A DNA stretch of 64,000 bases, from the NCBI RefSeq assembly GCF_004358345.1, contig NZ_CP037952.1, positions 5,022,001 through 5,086,000 of the forward strand, in the 5' to 3' direction. Below the pieces are notes generated by a model. That model had not been told where the DNA came from. It saw only the letters and a program-made list of their open reading frames with translations, and searched no databases. The DNA comes from Parashewanella spongiae (lineage in GTDB: Bacteria > Pseudomonadota > Gammaproteobacteria > Enterobacterales > Shewanellaceae). Position numbers and translations under genes: made by a program. Below, in pieces: positions 21,090 through 30,413 of the stretch. The first letter of the stretch is position 1. Each line of letters begins with the position of its first letter.

Positions 21090-22067
21090 ATGGCCGATAA
21101 AACCCAGCTCCAAAAATGGGGCAGTAAAGTAATCGATATTGAAAAAGCGGCATTGGACAATTTGTATCAATATGTAAATTCTGACGAATTTGAAGACGCC
21201 TGCAAGCTAATATTACAATGCTCTGGCAAAGTCATTGTCATGGGGATGGGCAAATCTGGCCATATCGGCAACAAAATTGCTGCAACCTTAGCCAGTACAG
21301 GCACACCAGCGGTATTTGTTCATCCCGGAGAAGCCAGTCATGGGGATCTTGGGGTATTATCTAAAAATGATATTGTTATTGCGATTTCAAATTCTGGTGA
21401 ATCTTCTGAAATTCTTACTTTAATCCCTGTAATAAAAAGAATGGGCATTCCATTCATTTCCATCACAGGTGTTCCCACTTCAACAATGGCAACCCACGCC
21501 AAAATCCATTTGTGTATTCAAGTACCCGAAGAAGCTTGTCCACTTGGGTTAGCGCCAACATCTAGCACCACAGCAACACTGGTAATGGGCGATGCCTTAG
21601 CCGTGGCTCTGTTGCAAGCTCGTGGTTTCACGAAAGATGATTTCGCCCTTTCTCACCCGGGTGGCATGTTGGGTCGTAAATTACTCTTAAAAGTCAGTGA
21701 CATCATGCACAAAGGCGTTCAGCTACCTTTGGTCTATGAAGACACCTTAATTACTGAGGCCTTATACGAAGTGTCACGTAAAGGTCTAGGGATGGCGGCC
21801 ATAATAGATAACGACAACAAGCTATTAGGCGTATTCACCGATGGTGATTTACGTCGTATCATCGACGCTGAAGTGAACTTAAGTACCACTAAGATATCTC
21901 AAGTAATGACACCAAATTGCATTACGACCCATGAAGATGTTTTGGCGGCTGAAGCATTAAAAGTTATGGAACAAAAAAACATCAATGGACTGATTGTTGT
22001 TGATGAAGCACAATGTCCGGTTGGCGCGCTTAACATGTTAGACATGGTGAAATCGGGAGTTATCTAA
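21090..22067 (+). CDS. kdsD: Arabinose-5-phosphate isomerase
   Basis: A 325-residue protein: N-terminal SIS domain (GKVIVMGMGKSGHIGNKIAATLASTGTPA, ISNSGESSEI) and two C-terminal CBS repeats (DIMHKGVQLPL..., QVMTPNCITTHEDV...). It converts D-ribulose-5-phosphate to D-arabinose-5-phosphate, the first step of Kdo synthesis for LPS. It heads the kdsD-kdsC-lptC-lptA-lptB operon. Confidence 0.97.
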   Translation: MADKTQLQKWGSKVIDIEKAALDNLYQYVNSDEFEDACKLILQCSGKVIVMGMGKSGHIGNKIAATLASTGTPAVFVHPGEASHGDLGVLSKNDIVIAISNSGESSEILTLIPVIKRMGIPFISITGVPTSTMATHAKIHLCIQVPEEACPLGLAPTSSTTATLVMGDALAVALLQARGFTKDDFALSHPGGMLGRKLLLKVSDIMHKGVQLPLVYEDTLITEALYEVSRKGLGMAAIIDNDNKLLGVFTDGDLRRIIDAEVNLSTTKISQVMTPNCITTHEDVLAAEALKVMEQKNINGLIVVDEAQCPVGALNMLDMVKSGVI

Positions 22068-22069
22068 AA

Positions 22070-22630
22070 TTGGCAAATACGACAAGAGAGAGTTTATACG
22101 GCCCGATTTCCAATGATGTTTGGAAAAAAGCCAGCCAGATTAAGCTGGTTATTTTCGACGTAGACGGTGTGTTTTCAGATGGTCGAATTTATTTGAGTAA
22201 TAGCGGTGAAGAGCTCAAAGCCTTTCACACTCGAGATGGATTCGGGGTGAAGTCGCTACTCAATGCTGGTTTTGAATTAGCGGTGATCACTGGACGAAAA
22301 TCAAAGCTGCTTGAAAAAAGAATGGCAGCGCTGGGCGTAAACCGAATTTACCAAGGTGTCGACAATAAGTTAGTCCCCTTTGAAGCCTTACTTTCCGAAC
22401 TTAAGTTAACGGCTGAGCAAGTCGCTTATATTGGCGATGACATGGTTGATTTACCCGTTATGCAGCATGTCGGTTTGTCGGTTTGTGTCGCTGACGGGCA
22501 TCCTTATGTGAAAAAACACACAGACATGATCACGTACACGAAAGGTGGCCACGGCGCGGTGAGGGAATTAACGGATTTAATACTGCAAAGTCAGGGATTG
22601 TTTGAATCAGCACAAGGCATGAGTGTATGA
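22070..22630 (+). CDS. kdsC: 3-deoxy-D-manno-octulosonate 8-phosphate phosphatase
   Basis: A 186-residue capless HAD phosphatase with LVIFDVDGVFSDGRIYLSN, GEELKAFHTRDGFGVK, VITGRKS and YIGDDMVDLPVM. It removes phosphate from Kdo-8-P. The start is TTG, two bases after the kdsD stop, with GGGAG inside the end of kdsD; no ATG lies near the N-terminus. It overlaps lptC by 4 bp. Confidence 0.96.
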   Translation: MANTTRESLYGPISNDVWKKASQIKLVIFDVDGVFSDGRIYLSNSGEELKAFHTRDGFGVKSLLNAGFELAVITGRKSKLLEKRMAALGVNRIYQGVDNKLVPFEALLSELKLTAEQVAYIGDDMVDLPVMQHVGLSVCVADGHPYVKKHTDMITYTKGGHGAVRELTDLILQSQGLFESAQGMSV

Positions 22631-23184
22631 ATCGCGTTACGATAGCGATTGTTTTATTTTTTGGCACCGCCTTGTATTTATATTGGCAAGTGCAAGTAAA
22701 ACAAAGCCAAAAAGAAAATAATCTCCCAAGTGTTGAACAGCCAGACTATGTTGCCACAGATCTGCGCAGTGCAGAGTTCAATGAACAAGGCCTGATAAGC
22801 AGCCGAGTTACAGCTAAGCACATGGAGCATTACCAAGATAATAATGTGACATTATTTACACAACCAGTATACATCGTATACGGTACTGATAGAACCAGTC
22901 CATGGCGGATAACTGCCGAAAAAGGACAGTTTCAGAAGGACATGGGCAAGGTATACTTGCAAGGCGATGTCACATTACAAGCCGTTGATCTTCAAGAGCC
23001 GCTACAAAGTGTCAATACCAACGCCTTAGAAATGGATTTGATAACAAAAACCATGACAACCGAAGAAATGGTATACATCAAAGGAAACAGTTTTAATAGT
23101 CAGGGGAAAGGCATGTTTGCTGATAAAAATGCTCAGACCATCCGTTTGAACAGTCAGGTAACAGGAACTTATGAAGCAAAGTAA
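22627..23184 (+). CDS. lptC: LptC, inner-membrane LPS export protein
   Basis: A 185-residue protein with one N-terminal membrane helix (TIAIVLFFGTALYLYWQV) and a periplasmic beta-jellyroll (LRSAEFNEQGLISSRVTAKHMEHY, KVYLQGDVTLQA). It passes LPS from LptB2FG to LptA. It overlaps both neighbours (4 bp with kdsC, 14 bp with lptA). Confidence 0.94.
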   Translation: MNRVTIAIVLFFGTALYLYWQVQVKQSQKENNLPSVEQPDYVATDLRSAEFNEQGLISSRVTAKHMEHYQDNNVTLFTQPVYIVYGTDRTSPWRITAEKGQFQKDMGKVYLQGDVTLQAVDLQEPLQSVNTNALEMDLITKTMTTEEMVYIKGNSFNSQGKGMFADKNAQTIRLNSQVTGTYEAK

Positions 23185-23722
23185 AATATTAATGGCTATT
23201 ATGTGTTGCCTATTAGCAACACCTTCGATAGCTAAACTGGACGACATCAATCAAATCATTGAAATTGACGCGGATCATTCTGAAGCCGATTTTCAAAATA
23301 ACCTTATTTTTTATAAAGGCAATGTCAAAATCACTCAAGGCACAATCAAAATTAACGCTGAAGAGTTGAATGCTTTTAATGATAAACAAAATGGCAATAA
23401 AATTTTAACTGTTTTAGGAAATCCTGCTACATTTTTTCAAATATTGGATGACGGTCAACAGGGTACGGCGAGTGCAAAAAAAATTCGTTACGATAAAAAA
23501 ACGGGTACGTTAGTGCTATCCGGAAATGCCATTTTAGATGTGGGTGGTAGCAAGTGGACCGCTGAAGTCATTCGTTATAACATTGAAAATCAACACGCTA
23601 TTGCAGAAAGCTCTTCAGATGGTAACAGCCGAGTTAGAACGGTTATTCCTGCTGACAACTACCAAAAGCTGAATAAGCAAGAGAAAGACAAAAAAAAAGC
23701 TCAAACTGAGAAAAAACAATGA
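23171..23722 (+). CDS. lptA: LptA, periplasmic LPS-bridge protein
   Basis: A 183-residue protein with a signal peptide ([14 protein letters not shown]) and the OstA-like fold ([31 protein letters not shown] in parts, [17 protein letters not shown]). The tail is Lys-rich. LptA oligomers bridge the periplasm for LPS. It overlaps lptB by 4 bp. Confidence 0.95.
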   Translation: MKQSKILMAIMCCLLATPSIAKLDDINQIIEIDADHSEADFQNNLIFYKGNVKITQGTIKINAEELNAFNDKQNGNKILTVLGNPATFFQILDDGQQGTASAKKIRYDKKTGTLVLSGNAILDVGGSKWTAEVIRYNIENQHAIAESSSDGNSRVRTVIPADNYQKLNKQEKDKKKAQTEKKQ

Positions 23723-24450
23723 CTCAGAAAACCTTAACAGCCAAACATCTCGCCAAAAGTTATAAAAATCGTCAAGTCGTTAAAGATGTCAGTTTAACGA
23801 TTTCAACGGGTCAAATCGTTGGGTTACTCGGGCCCAATGGTGCAGGTAAAACCACCACTTTCTACATGGTTGTTGGTCTGGTAAAAAGCGATCTCGGTGA
23901 AATCCTGATCGATGATGACAATTTAACCCTTGACCCTATGCACCTACGCGCTCGCAAAGGCATAGGTTACTTACCGCAAGAGGCCAGTATTTTCAGAAAG
24001 TTGTCGGTATTTGATAACATCATGGCGGTATTGCAAACTCGTAAAGACTTAAGCGTCAACGAACGTTCAGAGCAACTTGAACACTTGCTCGAAGAATTCC
24101 ACATTACTCACATTCGAGACAATCTAGGCATGTCATTGTCTGGTGGTGAACGCCGCCGTGTTGAAATTGCACGCGCTTTGGCGGCTAATCCTCAGTTCAT
24201 TTTATTGGATGAACCATTTGCCGGTGTTGACCCTATTTCAGTGATTGATATCAAAAAAATTATCGAACAGTTGCGTGATCGCGGTTTGGGCGTATTAATC
24301 ACTGATCACAATGTGCGGGAAACACTGGATGTTTGTGAACGTGCTTATATTGTCAGTCACGGTAACTTAATCGCCGAAGGCACGCCGGAAGAAATATTAG
24401 ATAATCAGCAAGTCAGAGCAGTGTACTTAGGCGAACAATTCACGTTATAG
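23719..24450 (+). CDS. lptB: LptB, ATPase of the LPS export ABC transporter
   Basis: A 243-residue ABC ATPase: Walker [18 protein letters not shown]-loop [12 protein letters not shown], signature [14 protein letters not shown], Walker [14 protein letters not shown], switch ITDHNV. It drives LPS extraction from the inner membrane with LptFG. It is the last gene of the operon, with rpoN 58 bp beyond. Confidence 0.97.
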   Translation: MTQKTLTAKHLAKSYKNRQVVKDVSLTISTGQIVGLLGPNGAGKTTTFYMVVGLVKSDLGEILIDDDNLTLDPMHLRARKGIGYLPQEASIFRKLSVFDNIMAVLQTRKDLSVNERSEQLEHLLEEFHITHIRDNLGMSLSGGERRRVEIARALAANPQFILLDEPFAGVDPISVIDIKKIIEQLRDRGLGVLITDHNVRETLDVCERAYIVSHGNLIAEGTPEEILDNQQVRAVYLGEQFTL

Positions 24451-24508
24451 TTAAGGCATGAAGCCAACGTTTTTTACGAAAAAATAACAATAAGGGAATA
24501 GCGGTAAC

Positions 24509-25981
24509 ATGAAAGCGTCACTCCAGCTCAAGTTGGGACAAAGTCTAACCATGACGCCTCAACTGCAACAAGCCATTCGCTTATTGCAGTTGTCGTCGTT
24601 AGAGTTGCAGCAAGAAATCCAACAAGCTCTTGAGTCAAACCCACTATTAGAACTCGATGAAGAACAATTTGGTGATACCGACACCAGTGAAAACCTTAAT
24701 ACAGATAGCCATGACACCAGCGAAGATTCTACTCCAGTAGAAACCGCTGCCGTTGACACCTCCGATGCCATGACTCAAGACTCAATGCCAGAAGAGCTGC
24801 CCGTCGACACCACGTGGGATGAAGTGTATACCGCTGCACCAAACTCAAGCTCTGGTGCTATGATTTCTGATGATGACACGCCATTTCATGGAGCAACCAG
24901 CCACGGTTTATTTGAACATTTAGAATGGCAAAAAAACCTCACACCTTTCACTGACATTGATGCTGCCATCGCCACTACCATTATCGAAGCCATTGACGAA
25001 CGTGGTTACTTAACCCAAACCACCGAAGATATTCTTGAAGCAATGGGAGATCCAGAAGTAGAACTCGACGAGGTAGAAGCGGTATTAAAACGGGTTCAGC
25101 ACTTCGATCCTATCGGTGTAGGCGCCAGAGACATCAGTGAATGTTTATCAATTCAGCTTTCTCATATTGATCCCGAAACACCATTACTAGAAGTCACAAA
25201 ACAGTTAGCCCATGAATTTTTACCCTTGATTGCTACTCGTGACTTTCGAACTCTGATGAAAAAAACTAAGCTTAAAGAAGCTCAGCTAAAAGAGGCGATA
25301 GCACTTATTCAAACTTTAGACCCTAGACCGGGCTTATCCATTGGTCAAACGACGGATGATTATGTGATACCGGATGTATCAGTAACCAAAAAAAGTGGTC
25401 GCTGGCACGTAGAGCTTAACCCCAACAATATGCCAAAAGTAGGGGTTAACCAACAATATGCTGCGCTTGCTAAAACAAGTCGCGGCAATGCTGATGGACA
25501 GTTTTTACGTGGGCACCTGCAAGATGCAAAATGGTTTATAAAAAGTATAGAGAGTCGTAATGATACCTTATTAAAGGTATCCAATTGCATCGTTAAAAAT
25601 CAGCAAGCTTTTCTTGAGCATGGCCCTGAAGCCATGAAAGCCATGATCCTCAATGACGTGGCAGAAGAAGTAGAAATGCATGAGTCGACGATATCTCGGG
25701 TAACGACACAAAAGTTCATGCATACCCCAAGAGGTGTTTTTGAGCTTAAGTACTTTTTCTCTAGCCATGTCGCGACCGACGATGGCGGTGAATGTTCATC
25801 AACGGCCATCAGGGCATTCATTAAAAAATTAGTTGCTGCTGAGAATCAAAAGAAGCCATTGAGCGATAATAAAATGGCGCAATTACTGGCAGAACAAGGA
25901 ATTAATGTTGCAAGGCGCACAATAGCCAAATACCGAGAAGCAATGCTAATACCACCATCAAATCAGCGCAAGAGTTTGTAA
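24509..25981 (+). CDS. rpoN: RNA polymerase sigma-54 factor
   Basis: A 490-residue sigma-54. Region I begins [29 protein letters not shown]; region II is acidic ([19 protein letters not shown]). The DNA-binding domain has a helix-turn-helix ([20 protein letters not shown]) and the RpoN box is [12 protein letters not shown]. It directs transcription at -24/-12 promoters. Genomic order lptB-rpoN-hpf-ptsN-rapZ-ptsO is conserved in gammaproteobacteria. Confidence 0.98.
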   Translation: MKASLQLKLGQSLTMTPQLQQAIRLLQLSSLELQQEIQQALESNPLLELDEEQFGDTDTSENLNTDSHDTSEDSTPVETAAVDTSDAMTQDSMPEELPVDTTWDEVYTAAPNSSSGAMISDDDTPFHGATSHGLFEHLEWQKNLTPFTDIDAAIATTIIEAIDERGYLTQTTEDILEAMGDPEVELDEVEAVLKRVQHFDPIGVGARDISECLSIQLSHIDPETPLLEVTKQLAHEFLPLIATRDFRTLMKKTKLKEAQLKEAIALIQTLDPRPGLSIGQTTDDYVIPDVSVTKKSGRWHVELNPNNMPKVGVNQQYAALAKTSRGNADGQFLRGHLQDAKWFIKSIESRNDTLLKVSNCIVKNQQAFLEHGPEAMKAMILNDVAEEVEMHESTISRVTTQKFMHTPRGVFELKYFFSSHVATDDGGECSSTAIRAFIKKLVAAENQKKPLSDNKMAQLLAEQGINVARRTIAKYREAMLIPPSNQRKSL

Positions 25982-26014
25982 TGACTTAAAAAACACAAGC
26001 AGGAGGCAATGGAT

Positions 26015-26302
26015 ATGCAAATTAATATTACTGGGCAGGAACGTGAAGTCACTCAATCACTTAGAGAATACGTCAGCAATAAGTTTGCAAAACTTGAACG
26101 TCATAGTGAACAGATCAATAATGTGCGCGTTGTTTTAAACGTACAAAAAACCAATCAAACCGCTGAAGCAACCATTTTGCTCAGAGGAAAAGAAGTATAT
26201 GCCAAATCACAACACGTTGAGATGTATGCGGCGATTGATACCTTACTTGATAAACTGGATAGACAAGTGATTAAACACAAACAAAAGCTGACTAACTATT
26301 GA
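26015..26302 (+). CDS. hpf: Ribosome hibernation promoting factor
   Basis: A 95-residue short HPF/YfiA-family protein starting MQINITGQEREVTQSLREYV, with the basic helix and ILLRGKEVYAKSQH. Two ATGs are possible. AGGAGG at 26001-26006 is only 2 bp from the first ATG (26009) but 8 bp from the ATG at 26015, and the second matches E. coli HPF, so 26015 is chosen. It helps form inactive 100S ribosome dimers. Confidence 0.93.
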   Translation: MQINITGQEREVTQSLREYVSNKFAKLERHSEQINNVRVVLNVQKTNQTAEATILLRGKEVYAKSQHVEMYAAIDTLLDKLDRQVIKHKQKLTNY

Positions 26303-26748
26303 TGATGGAACTTAAAATCATCCTGAAACCAGAATGCACAACTTGTGCAACACCTGGTAGCAAAAAGAAAGTATTAGAGCTGATCAGCGATTTAATTGCC
26401 GCTCAGTACCCTGATTTATCAGGCCAAGAAATATTCGAAAGCCTATTGAGCCGAGAAAAAATGGGCAGTACAGGTATCGGTAATGGCATTGCAATACCAC
26501 ATGGTCGATTAGACAGTATTGATACTCCGATTGCCGCACTTATCAAATGTGAACAGCCAGTTCAATTTGAAGCCATTGATAAGCAACCCGTTGATATTTT
26601 GTTTGCTTTATTGGTGCCATCTGATCAATGCCAGCAGCATTTAACCACATTGTCAGCCGTTGCTGAAAAACTCAGTGACAAGCAAACCTTAAAACAGTTA
26701 CGTCGTATCCACGATGAACAAGAACTCTACCAGGTGATAACGCAATGA
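26299..26748 (+). CDS. ptsN: PTS nitrogen regulatory enzyme IIA (EIIA-Ntr)
   Basis: A 149-residue PTS EIIA type-2 domain. The phosphorylatable His is in [12 protein letters not shown]. It takes phosphate from NPr and regulates potassium, nitrogen and stress responses. It overlaps hpf and rapZ by 4 bp each. The N-terminus has two Cys (ECTTCATPG) not needed for activity. Confidence 0.96.
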   Translation: MMMELKIILKPECTTCATPGSKKKVLELISDLIAAQYPDLSGQEIFESLLSREKMGSTGIGNGIAIPHGRLDSIDTPIAALIKCEQPVQFEAIDKQPVDILFALLVPSDQCQQHLTTLSAVAEKLSDKQTLKQLRRIHDEQELYQVITQ

Positions 26749-27596
26749 AGCTGGTCATTGTTTCCGGTCGAAGTGGCTCAGGAAAATCCGTTGCTTTACG
26801 GGTCTTAGAGGACATGGGATATTATTGTGTCGACAATCTTCCCGTTCCTTTGCTCGGTGATTTAATTAATGAACTCAAACCCAGTAACGATTTCGTAGCC
26901 ATCAGTGTTGATGTGCGAAACATGCCTGAGCAAGACAAAGTACTGTCACAGCAATTAGACCAATTATCTGAGCTAGAAATGACCAGTTTCTATCTCAGCT
27001 CAAGCGATGATATTTTGTTAAAACGTTACAGTGAAACTCGGCGCTTACACCCACTTTCGAAAAATGAAGTGACATTACCTCAAGCGATTCAGTTAGAGGG
27101 CGAGCTTCTCAGCCCTATGTCAAAATTAATGGATCACTTTATCGATACTTCTCAGCTCAATATCTATCAATTGAGTGATAAAGTCAGAGAGATCTTATTA
27201 GGCCGAGTCGAAAAAGAACTGGCCATTAATGTCGAATCTTTTGGCTTTAAACACGGTATGCCGACCGACGCCGACTTCATGTTTGATGTACGTTTTTTAC
27301 CTAACCCCCATTGGGAAGCTGAATTACGCCCATTGACTGGATTGGACATGCCTGTTCAAGAGTTTTTTCAATGTCAGCCACTCGTCAGCAAATTTGTCTG
27401 GCAAATAGCCAACTTACTTGATACTTGGCTTCCACACCTTGAACGCAATAACCGCAGCTATTTGACAATTGCTATCGGCTGTACAGGAGGTCAACATCGC
27501 TCCGTTTATGTCACCGAACAATTAGTTAAATACCTACAATCCAGTAAACATAATGTCAAAGCTCATCATAGGGAACTGGATAATGGCACAGCTTGA
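26745..27596 (+). CDS. rapZ: RapZ, RNase adapter / glmZ sRNA-binding protein
   Basis: A 283-residue P-loop protein: Walker [29 protein letters not shown] in part, [19 protein letters not shown], and the C-terminal [12 protein letters not shown]. RapZ guides RNase E to the GlmZ sRNA and so controls glucosamine-6-phosphate synthase; it links cell-wall precursor supply with the nitrogen PTS. It overlaps ptsO by 14 bp. Confidence 0.97.
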   Translation: MKLVIVSGRSGSGKSVALRVLEDMGYYCVDNLPVPLLGDLINELKPSNDFVAISVDVRNMPEQDKVLSQQLDQLSELEMTSFYLSSSDDILLKRYSETRRLHPLSKNEVTLPQAIQLEGELLSPMSKLMDHFIDTSQLNIYQLSDKVREILLGRVEKELAINVESFGFKHGMPTDADFMFDVRFLPNPHWEAELRPLTGLDMPVQEFFQCQPLVSKFVWQIANLLDTWLPHLERNNRSYLTIAIGCTGGQHRSVYVTEQLVKYLQSSKHNVKAHHRELDNGTA

Positions 27597-27858
27597 GCGT
27601 CAAGTAACGATCTGCAATAAACTTGGTTTACATGCCAGAGCAGCCACGAAACTTGCGGTATTGGCCGCTGAGTTTGATGCCAATGTTACGCTCAAACAAG
27701 GTGATAAAACCGCTTCAGCATCCAGTGTACTTGGCTTGTTGATGCTAGAAACCGGCATGGGGAAAACCATCACAGTAATTGCAGAAGGTAAAGATGCAAA
27801 AGCGGCATTAGCTTCGGTTTGTCAATTGATCAATGATTGCTTTGATGAAGCCAGTTAA
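27583..27858 (+). CDS. ptsO: Phosphocarrier protein NPr
   Basis: A 91-residue HPr-like protein. The start at ATG 27583 gives [24 protein letters not shown], matching NPr lengths of about 90; a longer in-frame start at 27553 is less likely. The active His is in GLHARAA (Ala replaces the usual Pro of HARPA). It shuttles phosphate from EI-Ntr to EIIA-Ntr. Confidence 0.93.
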   Translation: MAQLERQVTICNKLGLHARAATKLAVLAAEFDANVTLKQGDKTASASSVLGLLMLETGMGKTITVIAEGKDAKAALASVCQLINDCFDEAS

Positions 27859-28034
27859 TCACTATTTCCATAACCTGCCTTGGAGTTAATTTAACCTTCT
27901 CGATTCAATTAAATCTCGTAAAAAACGCAAAATTTGATTTATCAGTTAAAATTACCCATAGCATAAAAGCATCAGGAGTAGCGCTTTATGACAGATAAAA
28001 TGATAGGATAAATCAGCCAAGAAGGAGACGACAC

Positions 28035-29399
28035 ATGCCAGTAGAAGCACTCGATAACGAACTCACTGAGCAACGCCTCTTTCAACTTAACGAAGCATTA
28101 AATAGTGGGATGTTTGTCCACGTCAGACACATGCTACATGATATGCCAGCCTCTGATGTCGCTTTGATCCTTGAGTCATCCCCCCCAAAAACCCGTGAAG
28201 TATTGTGGCAATTAATCGAGCACAACCAAGCTGGTAGCATCCTTGAGGAGTTAGGTGAGGAGCTAAAAGACTCGTTTATCATGAATATGTCTCCAGAGCG
28301 TGTTGCTAAAGCAACCGCAGGAATGGATACGGACGATCTCGCTTACGTACTTAGAAGCCTGCCAGACAGCATTTATCAACAAGTTCTACAATCTATGAGT
28401 AGCCAAGATCGACTTAGAGTCGAACACGCACTCTCATACCCAGAAGACACCGCTGGCAGTATCATGAATAACGATACCGTCACGATCCGCCCTGATGTAA
28501 CCATTGACGTGATTCTCAGGTACCTTCGAAGTCGTGGTAGCCTACCTGAAGCCACAGATACCCTTTATGTGGTTGATCGAAAAGACGCGTTCTTGGGTGG
28601 CATCGCCCTTTCTGATTTACTGACTTGCGATCCTAACCTTTCGGTTAAAGCGGTTATGAACCTCGATCTCGAAGGTATTCCTGTCATGATGGAAGACACC
28701 GATGTCGCGCAATTATTTGAACGACACGATTGGATTTCAGCGCCTGTAATTTCCGATAACGGCAAGCTCCTTGGTCGTATCACCATTGATGACGTTGTTG
28801 ACATCATTCGTGAAGACGCCGAGCATTCCATGATGGGAATGGCCGGCATGGAAGATGATGCCGACACCTTCGGCCCTGTACTAAAAAGTAGTTTTCGGCG
28901 TTCAATGTGGCTTATTATCAATCTTTTTTCGGCATTTTTAGCGGCTTCTGTCAGCAACATGTTTGAAGGCACCATCGAAGAATTTGCCACTTTAGCAATT
29001 TTAATGACCATTGTCCCCAGTATGGGAGGCGTCGCAGGGAACCAAACTCTTGCCCTTGTAATTAGAGGGATTGCCCTCGGTCATATAGGTAAGAGTAACT
29101 CCCGCTGGCTAATAGGCAAAGAGCTAGCCATTGGCTTTCTTAACGGCGTTTTTTGGGCTGCTATTGTTTTTGGATCTGTTTGGATGTGGCGAGGTGACAT
29201 ATTACTTGCGAGCTTGATTGCCGGCGCGATGTTAATCAACATGACCGTAGCAGGTTTATCCGGTGCAGTGATTCCTATTGTGCTCAAAAAATTCAATATC
29301 GATCCCGCATTAGCCGGTGGCATGCTACTCACCACAGTTACGGATGTGATTGGATTATTTTCGTTTCTAGGGCTAGCCACCTTATTTCTAATGCAATAA
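28035..29399 (+). CDS. mgtE: MgtE-family magnesium transporter
   Basis: A 454-residue protein: an N-terminal superhelical Mg-sensing domain (ALNSGMFVHVRHMLHDMPASDVALILE), paired CBS domains (SIMNNDTVTIRPDVTIDVILRYLRS; HDWISAPVISDNGKLLGRITIDDVVDIIRE) and five C-terminal membrane helices with PSMGGVAGNQTLALVIRGIALG lining the pore. RBS AAGGAGACGACAC precedes the ATG. No Mg riboswitch is evident in the 176-bp leader. Confidence 0.95.
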   Translation: MPVEALDNELTEQRLFQLNEALNSGMFVHVRHMLHDMPASDVALILESSPPKTREVLWQLIEHNQAGSILEELGEELKDSFIMNMSPERVAKATAGMDTDDLAYVLRSLPDSIYQQVLQSMSSQDRLRVEHALSYPEDTAGSIMNNDTVTIRPDVTIDVILRYLRSRGSLPEATDTLYVVDRKDAFLGGIALSDLLTCDPNLSVKAVMNLDLEGIPVMMEDTDVAQLFERHDWISAPVISDNGKLLGRITIDDVVDIIREDAEHSMMGMAGMEDDADTFGPVLKSSFRRSMWLIINLFSAFLAASVSNMFEGTIEEFATLAILMTIVPSMGGVAGNQTLALVIRGIALGHIGKSNSRWLIGKELAIGFLNGVFWAAIVFGSVWMWRGDILLASLIAGAMLINMTVAGLSGAVIPIVLKKFNIDPALAGGMLLTTVTDVIGLFSFLGLATLFLMQ

Positions 29400-29440
29400 G
29401 GTTCACACTAACAATTCTAAGTTACTGCAGTTCCTCTAGG

Positions 29441-29446
29441 TATAAT
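29441..29446 (+). promoter_or_regulatory. Candidate -10 element before puuE
   Basis: A perfect TATAAT lies 44 bp before the chosen puuE ATG, in the 63-bp gap after mgtE. No good -35 hexamer is found at 16-18 bp, so this is tentative. It favours the ATG at 29490 over the TTG at 29463, which would leave almost no leader. Confidence 0.35.
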
Positions 29447-29489
29447 GGCCTAAATTCATAAATTGAACTCTTCACATAAGTATCTGAAT

Positions 29490-30413
29490 ATGATTCAAGA
29501 TCGCGATATGAAAGGTTATGGTGCCACCAGCATAGATCCCAAGTGGCCTAACAAGGCTAAGCTTGCTGTGCAATTTGTGATTAACTACGAAGAAGGTGGT
29601 GAAAACTGCATACTCAATGGTGACAAGGCGTCAGAAGCCTTTTTATCTGAAATCGTAAACGCACAACCAATTATTGGTATGCGAAACATGAACATGGAAT
29701 CACTTTATGAGTATGGGAGTCGAGCAGGGTTCTGGCGCCTTCTCCGTATTTTCACTCAACATCAATTACCCGCCACAGTGTTTGCCGTCACAACAGCACT
29801 GCAAAAAAACCACGACGTGATAGAGGCCATGCAGAAAGCCAACTGGGAAATTGCTTGCCATGGATTAAAATGGGTTGATTATCAATTTATGGATAAAGCC
29901 ACTGAACGTGAACACATCACACAAGCCCTAAATGGACACCGAAAGCTAACGGGTGTATTTCCTCAAGGTTGGTACACTGGCCGCATAAGCCCAAATACTC
30001 GAAGTTTGGTTCTTGAGCAAACTGATTTGGCTTATGACTCTGACTCCTATGCCGATGATTTGCCATACTGGTGCTACGATTATGACAAACCACACTTGAT
30101 AATTCCCTATACTCTAGATACGAACGACATGCGATTTTGCACTTCTCAAGGGTTCAATTGTGGCGATCAGTTTTTTTTCTATCTTAAAGATGCCTTCGAT
30201 CAACTCTATTCTGAAGCTCTAGCTAATCCTAAAGCCGCCAAGTTGCTTAACATTGGCTTACATTGCCGGATCACTGGACGTCCAGCGAGAACAGCATCAT
30301 TAGCTCGATTTATCAATTATATCAATCAGTATCAAGATATTTGGGTAACCCGAAGAATTGACATCGCAGAGCATTGGAAAAAACACCACCCCCCTATGCT
30401 TTTGAAGGCTTAG
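29490..30413 (+). CDS. puuE: PuuE-type allantoinase / polysaccharide-deacetylase-fold protein
   Basis: About 307 residues from ATG 29490 (MIQDRDMKGYG). It closely follows Pseudomonas PuuE: NYEEGGENCILNGDKASEAFLSE, MRNMNMESLYEYGSRAGFWRLL, EIACHGLKWVDYQFMD, GWYTGRISPNTR, IPYTLDTNDMRF, LNIGLHCRITGRPAR. PuuE is a cofactor-light allantoinase of uric acid breakdown. Other purine catabolic genes are not in this window apart from the facing permease. Its last 20 bp overlap the 3' end of the convergent NCS1 permease gene. Confidence 0.88.
   Translation: MIQDRDMKGYGATSIDPKWPNKAKLAVQFVINYEEGGENCILNGDKASEAFLSEIVNAQPIIGMRNMNMESLYEYGSRAGFWRLLRIFTQHQLPATVFAVTTALQKNHDVIEAMQKANWEIACHGLKWVDYQFMDKATEREHITQALNGHRKLTGVFPQGWYTGRISPNTRSLVLEQTDLAYDSDSYADDLPYWCYDYDKPHLIIPYTLDTNDMRFCTSQGFNCGDQFFFYLKDAFDQLYSEALANPKAAKLLNIGLHCRITGRPARTASLARFINYINQYQDIWVTRRIDIAEHWKKHHPPMLLKA

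Noticed and set aside
27859-28034. Magnesium riboswitch in the mgtE leader
   Set aside because: Only 176 bp, without the strong set of hairpins or a terminator stem expected for an M-box.
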